Shown here in pieces: positions 32,562 to 44,395 of a DNA stretch of 64,000 nt (within the stretch, counting starts at the first letter, position 1; every line of letters starts with the position of its first letter). Source of the DNA: Staphylotrichum longicolle. Its lineage: Eukaryota > Ascomycota > Sordariomycetes > Sordariales > Chaetomiaceae. The stretch is from the NCBI GenBank assembly GCA_019096155.1, contig JAHCVI010000001.1, positions 9,672,001 to 9,736,000 on the forward strand. The letters are read 5' to 3'. The notes beneath the pieces are model-generated. The model ran no database searches, was not told the origin of the DNA, and saw only the letters and a list, made by a program, of their open reading frames with translations. The position numbers and the translations under genes were made by a program.

Positions 32562-35054
32562 CTACCTGCCTTCCAAAACGGCCGCTGCCCGCTCTAAGAA
32601 GGCATTGAACTCTTTGATCTGCTTCAGTGTCCCGCCGGCTTGACTCCTGCTGCTTGCTTGATCCGCCACCCGGCTGATCAGCAGCTCGAGGTTGGCGAGG
32701 TCCGCCTTCTTTTGCTCCGCCGGGGACAGCTCGGGCGCTGCCTGCCCCTTTTCCACGGCCAGGTCGATATCGTGCATTGCTGACGAGAGGGACATGGTGC
32801 GCTGTGTGCAGGTCAGTCTCCACTCATGACCAGGTATGCATGGGCGGGTGCCTTACCAATGCCTCTTTGCTGTCGGCCTCGTGCCGAATCCGTATCGCGT
32901 CCATCCGCAACGCCACCTGCTCCCTCTCGGCGCGGATCCGGAGAATCTCGTCCCGCAGGGTGAGCTTCTCCTTCTGTGCCGCACGCACCCTCTTGCGCAG
33001 AGCATGGAAGTTGTCGAGGGCGATCGTCTGCGACCTGGTCAATTCTCCACCTCATCTTGACGGCAGCCCGCGATGCACTTACATGCTCCAGCAACCGCGT
33101 CCGCACTTCCTCCTGGAACGCTTGCAGCGCCCGGTACATGGTCTTTTGTTCCCTCCTCGTCGCTGCGTCCTCGGCCGCCCGGGCGCGCGCCTCCAGCTTG
33201 TCCATGTACATCTCGACGAGCTCCTCGCACAGCTTGGAGAGAACGTCGATTGCATTGACGCCGCCGCGGTTTGCGAAGGGGATCTCGCCGTTGAGGACGT
33301 CCGCGTCGGGCTGGTCTTCGCCATCTGCAGCGTTGCTGACTCGTGGGGGTTTGGTGAAGCGCTGGATTGTAACGGGAACGGAGTTGGACCCGGGTTCTGC
33401 ATCTTCGCCGTTGGCGGTTCTGCTTTTCCTCGCTTGTTTTTTCGGTCTACCCTTCGGTTTGGCCTGCGTGTCAGGTGAAACTTCAGGCTCTGGCTGAGCG
33501 GGTCGTGGTGATCGAGCCCTGGCGGATGGTCTGCCCTTTGATTTTGCCTGCGCCTGCGGTTGAGGCAACGGCTCCGGTTGCGGGGATGGTCGAGCATTGG
33601 TCGCTGGTCTGACCCGTGCTTTCTTCGCAGGTTGCTGCTGCTGCGCAGGACTCGCTGCCTCCCTCCTCCTCCGCCGTTTTGGCGCGGGCGATTCCTCCGC
33701 CACCCCAGACCCCAGCTCAGGCGACGGCGCGGGCAGACTTCGGCGAGGGCGTTTCCTCCCCAGCATCTTGGCAGCTTCTGCCTCACCCACCTCTTCGGCC
33801 ACCTGCTCTTCCTCCTCATCCGGTTGAATGGTCGATTCCTCCACCACCACCTCCTCTTCCTCCATCACCTCCTCCTCGTCTTCCACAACCTCCTCCCCTT
33901 CTTCCACTTCATCCACCCCAACCGCAGTCTCCGCCACACTACTCCCCGCAGACAACCTCGTCCCCCGTCTCTCCCCTCCCCCCACTGGAGAACCCCCCGC
34001 CGTCGTCCCTCTCCCCGTCCTCAGCAACACCTCGCTCCTCCTCCTCACCCTCGCCACCCTCCTCTCGACAGGCGACGACCCGCCACCCACCCCGCCGTCC
34101 CCGCCGTCCAGCTCTTCCAACCGCCCCTCCTCCTCCAACACCTTTTGCAGCAGGACGCTCGACCCGGCCACCGGCGTCCCCGGACCCACGGCGGGGCGCA
34201 GGCGTCGGCGCCGCCCGCTGCCGGGCGCGTCGGCGGGGCTCTCGGTGACTTCCATCTCGTCTCCTCCTCCGGCTGCTGCTGTTGCTGCTGCTGCTGCTGC
34301 TTGGAAGGAAGAAGAAGGGGAGGAGGGGTCGAAGGAAAGGCGTTTCGTGGCGGAAATGACGCTGGAGAGGGGGCCGCGCTGGTGCTGTTGGTGGCGGCGG
34401 CGGTGGTGGTGGGTTGCTGTTGGGGAGGAGAGGGGGGCAGGGGCATCGGGCATGGGTTGGTCGTTGTCATGGTCATTGTCTTCGGGCTCTGTTTGGGCTT
34501 GGGTTTGGGAACGTGGGCTGTGGCGGGAGGGGCGGGATCGCGGGAGGGTGGGGGATTGGTCGAGGAGGGCTGTAGTGGTGGTGGATGGCGGGGGTCGGGG
34601 GTGGGCAGACTCGTCGCCCTCCGTGGTGTGGTCGGGGAGGCTGTAGACGTCGGGGTCGGTGGTGCGTTGCACCGTCGGTTCTGGTGGCGCCGTTGTTGAT
34701 TGTGACGTGGGGCTGGGGCGGGAGGCATCACGGTCGCGGTGGATACGCTTCGCTGAGGTGTTCGGGGTCGGTCGGGTCTGGGGAGGAGTGGGTGCTGGTG
34801 GTGATGCATCCTCATCCTCGGCTGAAGGCTCGTCGGGGTCTTCTGCTACGGGAATGATGAAGCCAAAATCGACGTCTCCGACATTGTGTTTTCTGGAGCT
34901 GGGTCAACGGAGGTGCGCTCAGTGAGAAGACGGTGGAACGGCGTCAAGGGACTTACCCTGCCCCGCGCATGCGGTCTCGCATGCGCTCCTGTCCTGGGCA
35001 ATGTCAGCTAGTACCAATTAAGTGCAGCAAGGATCATAACATACTAGTCGCCAT
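32562..35054 (-). CDS. AME1: Inner kinetochore subunit AME1 (CENP-U-like), five exons
   Basis: Exons on the minus strand: 35054..35045 (10 nt), 34993..34957, 34892..33083, 33027..32857 and 32801..32562; 755 residues. All introns are GT..AG and all phases agree. The N-terminus reads MATRQERMRDRMRGAG then VGDVDFGFIIP, the short basic motif plus acidic patch seen in AME1 proteins. A disordered Ser/Pro/Glu-rich middle includes AT-hook-like cores (KGRPSARAR, KPKGRPKKQ). The conserved C-terminal domain starts near RFTKPPRVSN and runs through GGVNAIDVLSKLCEELVEMY and coiled coils to FLERAAAVLEGR. AME1 pairs with OKP1 in the COMA/CCAN complex, linking CENP-A chromatin to the outer kinetochore. The protein is far longer than yeast Ame1 (324 residues), owing to the middle region. 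Confidence 0.88.
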
Positions 35055-35577
35055 TTTGTCGTCTTGGGAATATCCGGGGATGTTACATTTCCATACGCCG
35101 GGGACTGTAACAACTCTTGGTCGACCTCTTCCGGGGCTTTGGTGGTGACGCGCTTTGGTGTTGAGACGCGACGTTACAGGGATCTGCAGCACCCCAACAT
35201 GCAGCGGCGCCACTAAGTAAATTGAGCGGGTCTGCCCGTTGCCAAGCCCTGAGGTGTGCCAAATCGGAAGCCAGCCTGCGTTGAGCACTCTTCGTCAACC
35301 AAAGGTGACGATTTGTCAATGTCATCATGATTAGAAACGGTGCTTCTCATGCCAGAGTCGACTGCTTTCTTTTTTCTATTCTGTTTGCGTGTGGGCAAAC
35401 TGGTGCCCCAGTCAATCATATACGGGTGTGTCCTCTGCCATTCCCGGCCGTCTCGCTTTCAGCAGAGCTGATAATCTTACTGTATCTAGCTTGCAACCCA
35501 TTGCATTTTCTCAGGATCAAAACGTTGGCTGTTTAGACGCGATTAGACAATGGAAGAAGAGGGGCATCAATCCCAAC
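35055..35577. other. Spacer between AME1 and LicD-like relic
   Basis: 523 bp upstream of the AME1 start. No gene or motif recognised. Confidence 0.4.
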
Positions 35578-36518
35578 TCACTCGTTCTGCTCTGTCTTGT
35601 TCAGCGCTCCCTCCCCGTACTCCATGGCGAGAAGCTCTCGGTATCGGTAGGGGATCCTGGCTTCCACATCCTCAAAAGTCGTCTTCCGCAACGGGAAGAA
35701 GTAGGTATCCTGGGCCTGGTCAGCCTCACTCACCGCTTGGAAGACACGGGTTCATACCATGAGTTCGCTGCCATCGTTGCAACTCAGCATCCCTTCGCCT
35801 TCTGGGTTGATCCAAAGCGTACCGGACCGCGTACACGTGTATCGACAGGCCGTCACGGTATCAATCCACCGCGCATCGGGAGCGCCGCAGCTGTTTCGTT
35901 GCTCGCGGGCGTCTTTTGCATAGGCTGAGTTCCAGCAGAAAGCTGCGCCTCTTCCACGTGTCGCGATTCTTAACGGAAAAGGACGACATGTTGTAGTATG
36001 CAGCGAGGAAGAAGATACTGGGTTCCGACACGCGCATGCTGACCCCCGTCTCCCACGGCAACGTCTACACAACTGTCAGCGCTCAGTTCGGCGTCGACGG
36101 GGGCAACAAAACTGCCTACGCGCTTGCCCCACCACACACCGAGAAGGCTGCCATGTGCCAGCCATGTCTCGATGCCCAGTTCGTTGAAGGTGGTAAGATA
36201 TGCCTGGGTGAGACCGCTCAGGGCCGTCGCCCGCTCGGCAGCTGAGAGTTCACCTTTTGAGAATCTAGGTTCTTGTCAGCTGTCGTCCACTCAGCGAGCG
36301 GCCCCAGTACTGACCTTGGGTCGTCTGCCGGCCTTTTGTCAGCTATCATGGTGGTCAAAATTTGGGGCGGATTACTTACAGATTGCTCTACCAGATATGT
36401 CGTTGCCTCTTCCATGCTCGACGCTCGTGACATGTTCCACAGAAGATGCCTCCAGAGGAGCGGCATCACATCTTGACAGCAGAACACCAGGTATCAAGAG
36501 CAGCACTGCCAGAAACAT
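35578..36518 (-). pseudogene. LicD / MNN4-like phosphotransferase relic
   Basis: Pieces of one protein lie in order on the minus strand but not in one frame. The likely start at 36518 gives a signal-like peptide (MFLAVLLLIPGVLLSRCDA). Next come FSKGELSAAERATAL, LGIETWLAHGSLLGVWWGKR, a probable intron (GTAGGC..GCTGAC..TGTAG), PWETGVSMRVSEPSIFF, YYNMSSFSV, then frame changes near 35935 and 35850 around DARWIDTVT and NPEGEGM. The end (YFFPLRKTTFEDVEAR, YRYRELLAMEYGEGAL) follows a possible intron and stops at 35578. The order matches LicD-fold proteins of the MNN4 type, which act in mannosylphosphate transfer to glycans. The Asp-rich metal motif expected as WDxDxD reads WETGVS, so all three Asp are lost. 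With at least two frame breaks, this is best called a pseudogene. Confidence 0.7.
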
Positions 36519-37886
36519 TTTTGGAGGTTGTAATGAGGCAGCCGTTGCGGTTCAAGTGTTTGGAGTCGCCAGTAGCTCACAACGAAACAACACAAAACTC
36601 GGCTGTCTGGTGCTGGGTCAAGGGTAAAAGACCATGGCAATTCCGCGAGTCGCTGTGCACGCTGACTTGGGCACGATGTCGTCTCGCAAACGTCGCAGTC
36701 GTATACTGTCAGATGCCTAGGTTCTTGACCTTCGTACCTGTAGAGTCGGGCATCCGAAGAGGGCGGCTGACGCAATCACCGAAGGGCCCCTTGCCATTTC
36801 CGGCCGTGGTGACCGAGCGATACGGCCGGGCCAACAGGCCCTTGGCGCGATGTCGGCTCACCCCAAGGCAAAGAGGCACAGCAGGTTGAAATTTTTGGCG
36901 CGCGGGACACCAACCCACCGTACAGCTTTAGCATTTAAAACGGTATGCAGTCTTGTGAAAGACGCTGCTCAAAATAACCCATAACTCTACCTCAATCCCT
37001 GTCTCTTCAAACAAGGTGGACTTCGACTAACCAAAACCCCTGAGACACCTGTGTGCTGTGCAACCATGGCCGAGACACAAAAGCGCATGGTGCGGCATGA
37101 ACAGCTTGATTATCATATTGAGTAATAGTTCACACGAGCTGGCCCCAAATCCCCAGCTGCCAACAGCCAAATTGAGGATTCTTCCGGATCCGAGTCCGCG
37201 GTGATTCGAGGTCCTGGGCCGGGCTTGGCTCGGGATCCCGGAGCCATCAACTGCCCAATAGGGCAAGTGGTCCCGGAGAGCCGACGGAGACATCCCACCC
37301 GATTGACAACGAGCATCTGGTAAGTTGGCAATGGCTGAGTTTGAGGCGGCTGTGAGACCTGTATGTCCACTGCCCTTTTGCAGCCTCCTTTCACGGTGCA
37401 GGGCTGCACTGGGCTCATAACCCTGACCCTGTCATCTTCCTGCCGTGACAGCTGCTTGCAGCTGGCGTACCAACATTGAGCTGTCAGCAACCTGCGCTGA
37501 CGACTGCGCCGCAGGCTGCCATCGGCGAAAGACAGGGGCCCAATCGTGTCTCAAGCCAAGCTGCCGCTGCGGCTGCGACCCTCCACGCCTGCCTAAGCAT
37601 CGACGCGCAACCCCATCGACCATCAACGGCAAAAACACCAGCATACGCCCTCCGACGTTCTGCGACTCGAGTATTCTCTTGCAAACAGCAAAGTCCAGGA
37701 TTCTACAATCATCCGTTTCCTGCGGGTCCCTTGGGGGCGGCGCTACGAGTGATGCAATCATAACACCTGCCCGAGCTCCAGCCCAGCGTCCCAGCGTCCC
37801 AGCGTCCCTGCGTCCGATCAACGGACCTTTCTCTCGACTTCACAATCCCGAGTCGGATTTGGCCCGAGTGGCAGACTTGATACAAA
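36519..37886. other. Divergent spacer, no gene supported
   Basis: 1.4 kb between the LicD-like relic and the KDEL-receptor-like gene. No convincing frame or repeat, apart from a short GCGTCCCA triplication near 37782-37806. Confidence 0.45.
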
Positions 37887-39237
37887 ATGGGATGGACAGT
37901 GAGTTGGGATAGCTATATCCCCGGGACTGAGCAACGACTGACGGCAGGATCAGGTCTTCAGGATCGCGGCCGACCTGTCGCACATCACCGCGAAATGCAT
38001 CCTCATCTTCTCCATCCACCGAAACAGGAGCTCTGAGGGTCAGTTGCCCAATTTCTTTCGTGTGCCAGGCCATGACCATCGCTGACGCTCATTCGCTCCG
38101 CAGGTGTCTCCCTCCTGACGCAACTCTTCTACGCCCTCGTCTTCGTCACCCGCTACACAGACCTGTTCCGGGAGTCCTACGCATGGAACTACTTCTTCAA
38201 GGTCTTCTACCTGCTCTCGTCCTTCTACACCATCGGCATCATGCGCTTCGTCTACCCCCGCACCCGCGAGCGCGAGGTCGCATGGAAGCTGAGCGCCCTG
38301 GTTCTGGTCGGGTGCCTGCTCATCTCGCCCTTCGTCATGCTCATCTTTGACCCGGCCAACTGGTGGGGCTTCCGAGAGGTATGCCGTTCCTCTTTCCCTC
38401 CCCTCACACAGCACACCCCCCAAACTAACCTCTCTAACCCTCCAGTGGCTCTGGGTCTTCTCCCAAGTCCTCGAATCCGTCTGCGTCCTCCCGCAGCTCC
38501 TCCTCCTGCGCCAGACCACCATCCCGACCGTCATCACCTCCTTCTACATCGTCTTCCTCGGCTCCTACCGCGGCCTCTACCTGCTCAACTGGATCCTCAA
38601 GGAGCTCGACACCAACATGAAGCGGCCCAACCCCATCTCGGTCATCTTTGGCGTCATCCAGACCGCCCTCTACCTCGACTTCGCCTGGGTCTACTGGTCC
38701 CGCCAGCGCGTCAAGCTCCGCAACGGCGGCGTCGTCGACGCCGACGACCTCTCGCGCGGCTGGCTGCTGCGCCGCATCTTTGGCCACAAGCGCTTCGCCC
38801 AGGACATTGACGGCCGGAACGGCGGCCCCGGCGATGAGGACTACGACGAGGAGGAAGGCGCCCCCGCCCTCGGCGGCCGCCGAAACAACAACTTCAACCA
38901 CCACAACAACAACAGCTCCACAAGCGGCGGCGCGCGACCCAAGTGGGGATCGCGCGGCATCTCCATCAGCGCCGACGAGGGCGTGCTGGAGCACGAGGCC
39001 GCGCGGGGGCAGTTTGACGACGACGACGACGACGACGACGAAGAGCACGGCGTGACGGACGTCGTGGACCCGGACGCCAAGATGCGCGATCCCGACGAGC
39101 TGGCCCGGGCGCTCCAGGATGAGGAGGAGGAGGGTGCCGAGGGGGGAGCTTCGTCGTCGACGCACAAGAAGAAGCAGCAGCAGCAGGCGGACGTGCCGAG
39201 CGGGGTAAGGGGCGGCGATGAGTGGGATGAGGATTGA
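37887..39237 (+). CDS. ER lumen protein-retaining (K/HDEL) receptor family protein with long acidic tail
   Basis: Four exons: 37887..37898 (12 nt, MGWT), 37954..38038, 38104..38378 and 38446..39237; 387 residues. The first about 215 residues are the seven-helix ERD2 fold: FRIAADLSHITAKCILIFSI, NRSSEGVSLLTQ, FVTRYTDLF, YNFFKVFYLLSSF-like segment, WVFSQVLESVCVLPQL, FLGSYRGLYLLNWI, then LYLDFAWVY. This family retrieves HDEL/KDEL-bearing ER residents from the Golgi. The remaining 170 residues form an unusual tail rich in Asp/Glu, Asn/His and Ser with Gln and Lys runs, ending DEWDED. Classical receptors are about 210-220 residues, so this is the extended paralogue type; its cargo cannot be inferred. 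Confidence 0.9.
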
Positions 39238-39841
39238 GTTGTGTGAATTATCTCCTTACCTATCTGAGTGGGGGTCATATTGGGACAGGACAGGACCGTT
39301 CTGCGAGGCTGGGGCCTACCGGCAGGGGGGCGATGATGGTGGTGTGATGGTCGGGGCGTAATTTCTGGGTTGGGTTTTGGCAAATTCTTCTACAGACGCT
39401 CTGTGTTATATATGTATCGACTGGGTAACTATTGCTTGTAGAGGAGAACGTTGGAGTTAGGGGGTGAGTGTATCTATGGTGGGATCATGGCTTTGGAGGA
39501 ATGACGTGAAAGAGTCTTATAGGTGCACCAGTCAATCCAGACTTGAGGAGAACCATGATCTTTTTGTGTTGAGACGAGGAAGGGGTCTCAAAAATCTAGA
39601 TCCAGCTCGTCAATTTTCATGTAGACCCCGACGCCCACGGAGCGTATCGCAATGAAATCAAGTATCGTACACCACAGCGTTACAGACATTCCCAGTCTCG
39701 GCCCTGCTCACTCATCCCGACACACTGGCGAGGCGGTATGCATATCGCACATCCAATTAGACTACTTGCAATGAAGTCCCTTCTGCTCCCGATCATGTAT
39801 CTGCCCAAACCATTACAGTCTTCCAAACACCACTTCCCCCA
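39238..39841. other. Convergent spacer
   Basis: 604 bp between convergent genes. No feature recognised. Confidence 0.4.
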
Positions 39842-42800
39842 TCACTCATCATCCCTCAGCCGCGAAACATTCGGCCCCGCCTTGGCCAAGCTCTTCCGCA
39901 GCAACTCCAAAGCCCCCTTCCTCTTGCCCTCCCTCGCTCTCAACTCCCTCTTCTCCTCCTCGCTATACATGCTCATCTTCTTTCTCGGCGACGGCGTCAC
40001 ACCACCGCCACCCCTGCCCCCGAACGACGACCCGACCGAGCTCGCAAACGACTCGCGCAGCCTGCTGTCCTTTTCTGGCGACATCATGAGCGACCGCCTC
40101 TGGGGCGTCTGCTGCTGCGTCACAAACGGCGAGCCCTCGCGGCTGCGCGCGCCGCCGGGGGTGCCCGGGCCGACGGACCCGAGCCGCAGGCGGCGCATCT
40201 GGGTCTCGAGCACGTCGACGTCGCCGCTGCGCTTCTCGGCCATGCTGGTCATCTTGTTGATGGTGCGGATGATGGCTTCGATGGTGGGCACGGGGGCCTT
40301 GCCCGAGGCGCCGCCCGCCGAGGCGAGGCGGGCTTTGAGGAGGGTGAGGGCCTCTTCGGTTTCGGCGAGGAGCTTGGAGAAGGTGGCGTAGGAGCGGCGG
40401 AGCTCGGTTTGTTGAATTGCCTGCTCGGCGCTGAGGGGGAGGGCCTTGGAGATGGCGAGCTGGTCCGGGTCGGTGTGTGAGCCGATGATCTTGCGCATGT
40501 CTTCCTCTTTTGCGCGGAGTTTGGCGAGGTCTTTGGCCAAGCTCTTGATGGTTTCCTCGGCGCCCTCCAGGTCTCGGACACGGCCCTTTTCGAGGCTCGG
40601 CGTGAGCTCGTCTTCGAGCACCGCACCCAGCTCCGCTCCCTCAACAAGCACCCAGTCGTCGGGGTTCTCAAGGTCTTCTTTGTGCCGGCCGCCCTCCCTG
40701 AACTCCGTTCTATGGCCAAGGAGGAAAGACTGCATTGACCTCGAGTTCAGACCCAGCCTGTCAATCATGCGGTTGATATCCCGCCATAATGCTTCGCATG
40801 CGCTAGGCACTTCTTCACGGCCCGGTTCCAGCGCCTCCAGCTTAGACTGAACCGCAAGGAACTCGTGCATCTGGAGAGATGGCTCGAGTTTCGATTGGAG
40901 AATCTGCTGTATGCCTTCATCTTCAGGGTCAACAAGCACATGCTCCTCCGCCCGCATCTTCTCGGCAAGCTTCCGCTGTGCTTGCACGTTTGGATCCGTT
41001 TGAGGGCGTTGCCCAGTGCTGTATCCCAGGGCAGACTGGCCCGGACTATATCCAAGCGCGGATTGTGTCGGTGCTGCCTTTCGGCCCAGGAGCTGCGATG
41101 CTACACCTGGGGCGCTGAAAGACCGTCCCGGCTCGTTGGGTCTCAGGATGCTGCTCCGCTGGGGGCCACGGACCGGGCTAGGCGACCGAGGACTCGGTGG
41201 TACGGGTGCCGCCTTCGGGAACAGGGGAGGCGCGTTCCTACTGATCTCCCCAAATAATGGTCGGGTTTGCTCTGCCTCGGTGCGAGAGATGGTCGAGAAT
41301 GTGCTGCCTCCCATCCCACCAAACGAACTTTGCGGCGTAACCCCGAACCCGGTTGTCGGGCTGAGATCCTTGGCCACATCGATACCGCTGCCTTCACTTG
41401 CAGCTTCCGACTCGTACTCTTCCTCCTCGTCCTCTTCTCCCTCTTCTTCCTCTCCCTCCTCCTCTCCCTCTGACGGCTCCTCCTCAGACAGCTCTTCTTC
41501 ACCAGCACTATCAGGCACAGCAGGGAGGATAGGTGCTTGCTTTGAGGACGGCTTGGCAACGAAATCGGGCGGCAAAGGAGCTTCCTCAGCCACTGGGGTC
41601 TTCGTTTCCTTTACTTCGGCCTCGGGCTCAGCTGAGGCGGAGTCTTTAGGCAACGGCGAGAACTCCGGTAATGGCTCGGGCTTCTTGTAGGGTTTGCCCA
41701 GAAAGTCAGGCGGCAGTGGGGCATCCTCCGCTTTGACCGACGGCTTGGAGACTGTTGTTGGTGAGCATTCCGATTCTGAAGACGAGGAACTTAAGTGGTA
41801 GGCCGCCTTACTTGTGGTATCCGGTGGAAGAGGTGCCTCTGGAATCTTCGACAGATCAACCTTGTCCTCATCTTCCTTCTTAACCTTGGGTGTTCCAAAG
41901 ATCGAAGTGGCTGGCTTTGGTGCCCCGAAGATATTGGACATTCCCCCGGACGAAGGAAGCTTGGAGCCAAAGAGGTTGGACCCGCCGCCGGACGTAGTGC
42001 TTTTGAAATCGAATTTCTGGGGAGCCGGTGTGGTCGTCGGCGTCGTGGATACCGGGCTAAAGATTGACTTGGGCTTTTCTTCCACTGGGGGCGGAGTGGT
42101 GCTTTCCATATCCTCGTCCTTGGATACAGGAGCAGCGGGCTGCTTTGAAGCAGCATCGAGGGAGAGCCCGAACCCACCCCCAAAGAATGACTTGCCTGCG
42201 CCTTCCTTCGGCTTCTCATTATCGTTGGCAAAAGACTTATCTGCCTTGAATGTTGTTCCGAGAACAAACGGTGAACTCCCAAGCGCTGGCTTGTCAGCCT
42301 TGGCAGCCGGAGGTGGGAAGGCCGTCTCCGTGTCCATGGAGACGTCGGGTGCGCTGGGCGTCAAGGCACCGCCAGGTTTGGATCCAAAAATGCTCTGCCC
42401 ACTTGAAGCACCGCCTAGGCCAGCAAAACCCCCTTTGCTAGCAAAGTTCGCGAATCCACCAGACGCAGGCGCGGCACTGCCGAAGACCTTGCCAGGGCTC
42501 GCTCCCGCGCTGGCAAATCCGGATTGGCCAAACGCCGAAGCCGTGCCACCTGGCGAGGCCGTTGCCCAAGGAGAGGTTTTGTTCCCCAACCCAATCGACG
42601 AGGACTGGCCAAACGCGGGCGGTGCTGGCTTGCTCCCAAAAGCGGGCGAGCCGAAAGCAGGTGCACTTGGTGAAGCAGTGGCCGGTTTGCTACCAAAGGT
42701 GCTGGAACCAAACGCTGGGGTTGTAGACGCGCCTGCGGCCGTCGCCCAAGGAGATGGCTTGGCTCCGAGTGTCGATGTGCCCCCAAAAGCGGTCGACGCG

Positions 42801-44395
42801 GTGGACGGGGACCCGAATGCCGGGGCTTTGTTCGCAGGAGACCCAAACGCCGAGACAGCAGGAGCAGCGAGTGCTGGCGCCGCGAAAGCCGGAGGAGCAG
42901 CATCACCAGAAGTGATGCCGGGGTATGTTGTCCCGCCACGGATCGACTCATTGTACACGACCCACCATGTTGCGAGGACGCCCTCGTTATTGAGCACCCA
43001 CAAGCCTGGAAGAGGCCCAGGAGACAGCTCAATCTCGTCAGTCGGAATCGGCTTATACACCTTGTCCTTGCTCGACAAGTCAAGCGCGGCACCAATTGGA
43101 TACGTCTCAGTCATTTCCTCGCTCATGGGTAGCTGCGCTCGCTTAGAATCGTCCGCCAGTTCCGTCGTCGTGAAGACGTTCGTGATGGCTTCGGCGGGTT
43201 TGTCGCTTGCCAGGGGGGTCTTGGACCGGGACAACAAACCGATGCTCTCGATAGCGGTCGATGACACCAAAAGAAGATCCTGAAGGTTTGGAGGGAAGTC
43301 CTTGAGCCTTAGGATGGTATGATGTGGAACCTTGTCAGTCACAAAAGGCTCGACCGGATCAGTAAGTTTCTGAAATGTGAATGTGGGCGTCCCGCCAGGT
43401 GGCTGCTGGCGAGTAATGAGGTGAAAAACGGACGGATCTTGACCGTTCGTGGGGTTATGGGCTGTCAGAAAGACATGATTCTCGAGCCATGCGATCGAAG
43501 CCACTATTGCAAATCAGTATCAGTGAAGGAGGCAAGAGGCACAGGACAAAGCGTACCATGGTAGTCACCTAGGCTCGGCGGCTTGGGGATATGAGCCTTC
43601 TCCGCACCATCTGGTGTCATCTGGTATATCGACCCGTCTGCCATACCAGCAACCAGTTGTTTTCCTTTTGTGCTCCATGCTGCGCAGCTGACTTGGGAGC
43701 GCAGAGCTGGCCCGTTCGGCCCCGAGACCAGCTTCCGCTCCGCCAAGTTCGCCATGAAGAGGTTGCCATTGTTCGTGACAATGGCGCAAAGACCGGCCGA
43801 CTCGGGCATTGGGTTGGGAATAAGGCCTCGGAGCGTTTCGCTGTTTGTGCTGAGCTCAAAAGCAGACTGTGTGCCTCCTTGGAGTAGGGTCTGGACATCG
43901 TATACCGCGAGACCGCCGCCTGTCTCGGCAGAGAGGATGAGGTATTGTTCGTCGGCGGTAAACGCGAGCTGAGAGATGCGGACCGGGAGCGGCACCTTGG
44001 CTTGGGGATTGAACGCCCGCACTTCACTGTCGCCGACCTTTTCGCCCTCAAACGCTTTACGTACTGACTCGGTCGTGGCGATGTGGACTGCATCAGGGCC
44101 AGCAGCAGCTACCAGGCCTTTGCGGGAGGCGATGCTGAGGAGAGAGGCGGTGGGCGCAGGCGCGGGAGACCACTTGGAGGTAAGCTGAACCTTCGCTTCG
44201 CCGGCTATCGAGAGGAACCCGAGACCCTGTCAAGGCGCTGTCAGTAACGGAGCATCCGGCATAAACACAACTTGGCAGGCTATCTCCAACCTCTGTCTGG
44301 ATGACTTCAAGGTCTTTGCCCTGCGCCACTCCGCCCACCCCGCCAGTGGAGGCACCAATCATGGCATTGCTGCCGCCTCCAAAACTGAAAGCCAT
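39842..44395 (-). CDS. NUP159: Nucleoporin NUP159 (Nup214-type)
   Basis: Exons on the minus strand are 44395..44291, 44226..43557 and 43503..39842; about 1478 residues. The first 450 or so residues form the beta-propeller (starting MAFSFGGGSNAM, then GLGFLSIAGE, ISQLAFTADEQYLILSA). An FG-repeat region follows with many AFGS, FGSKP and FGKP-like units, then acidic and Pro-rich stretches, and C-terminal coiled coils from about residue 1080. NUP159 sits on the cytoplasmic face of the nuclear pore; its propeller docks the helicase Dbp5 in mRNA export, and the coiled coil binds the Nup82 complex. A 60-nt segment at about 41751-41810 has intron-like ends (GTAAGG, ACAG) but keeps the frame, so its splicing is open. 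Exon 1 uses a weak GTTGGA donor. Confidence 0.92.

Noticed and set aside
33560..34699. 379-codon plus-strand frame rich in Pro, His and Arg
   Set aside because: Antisense of the disordered AME1 exon; AME1 has splice and motif support.
41814..43283. 489-codon plus-strand frame
   Set aside because: Antisense of the NUP159 FG-repeat region.
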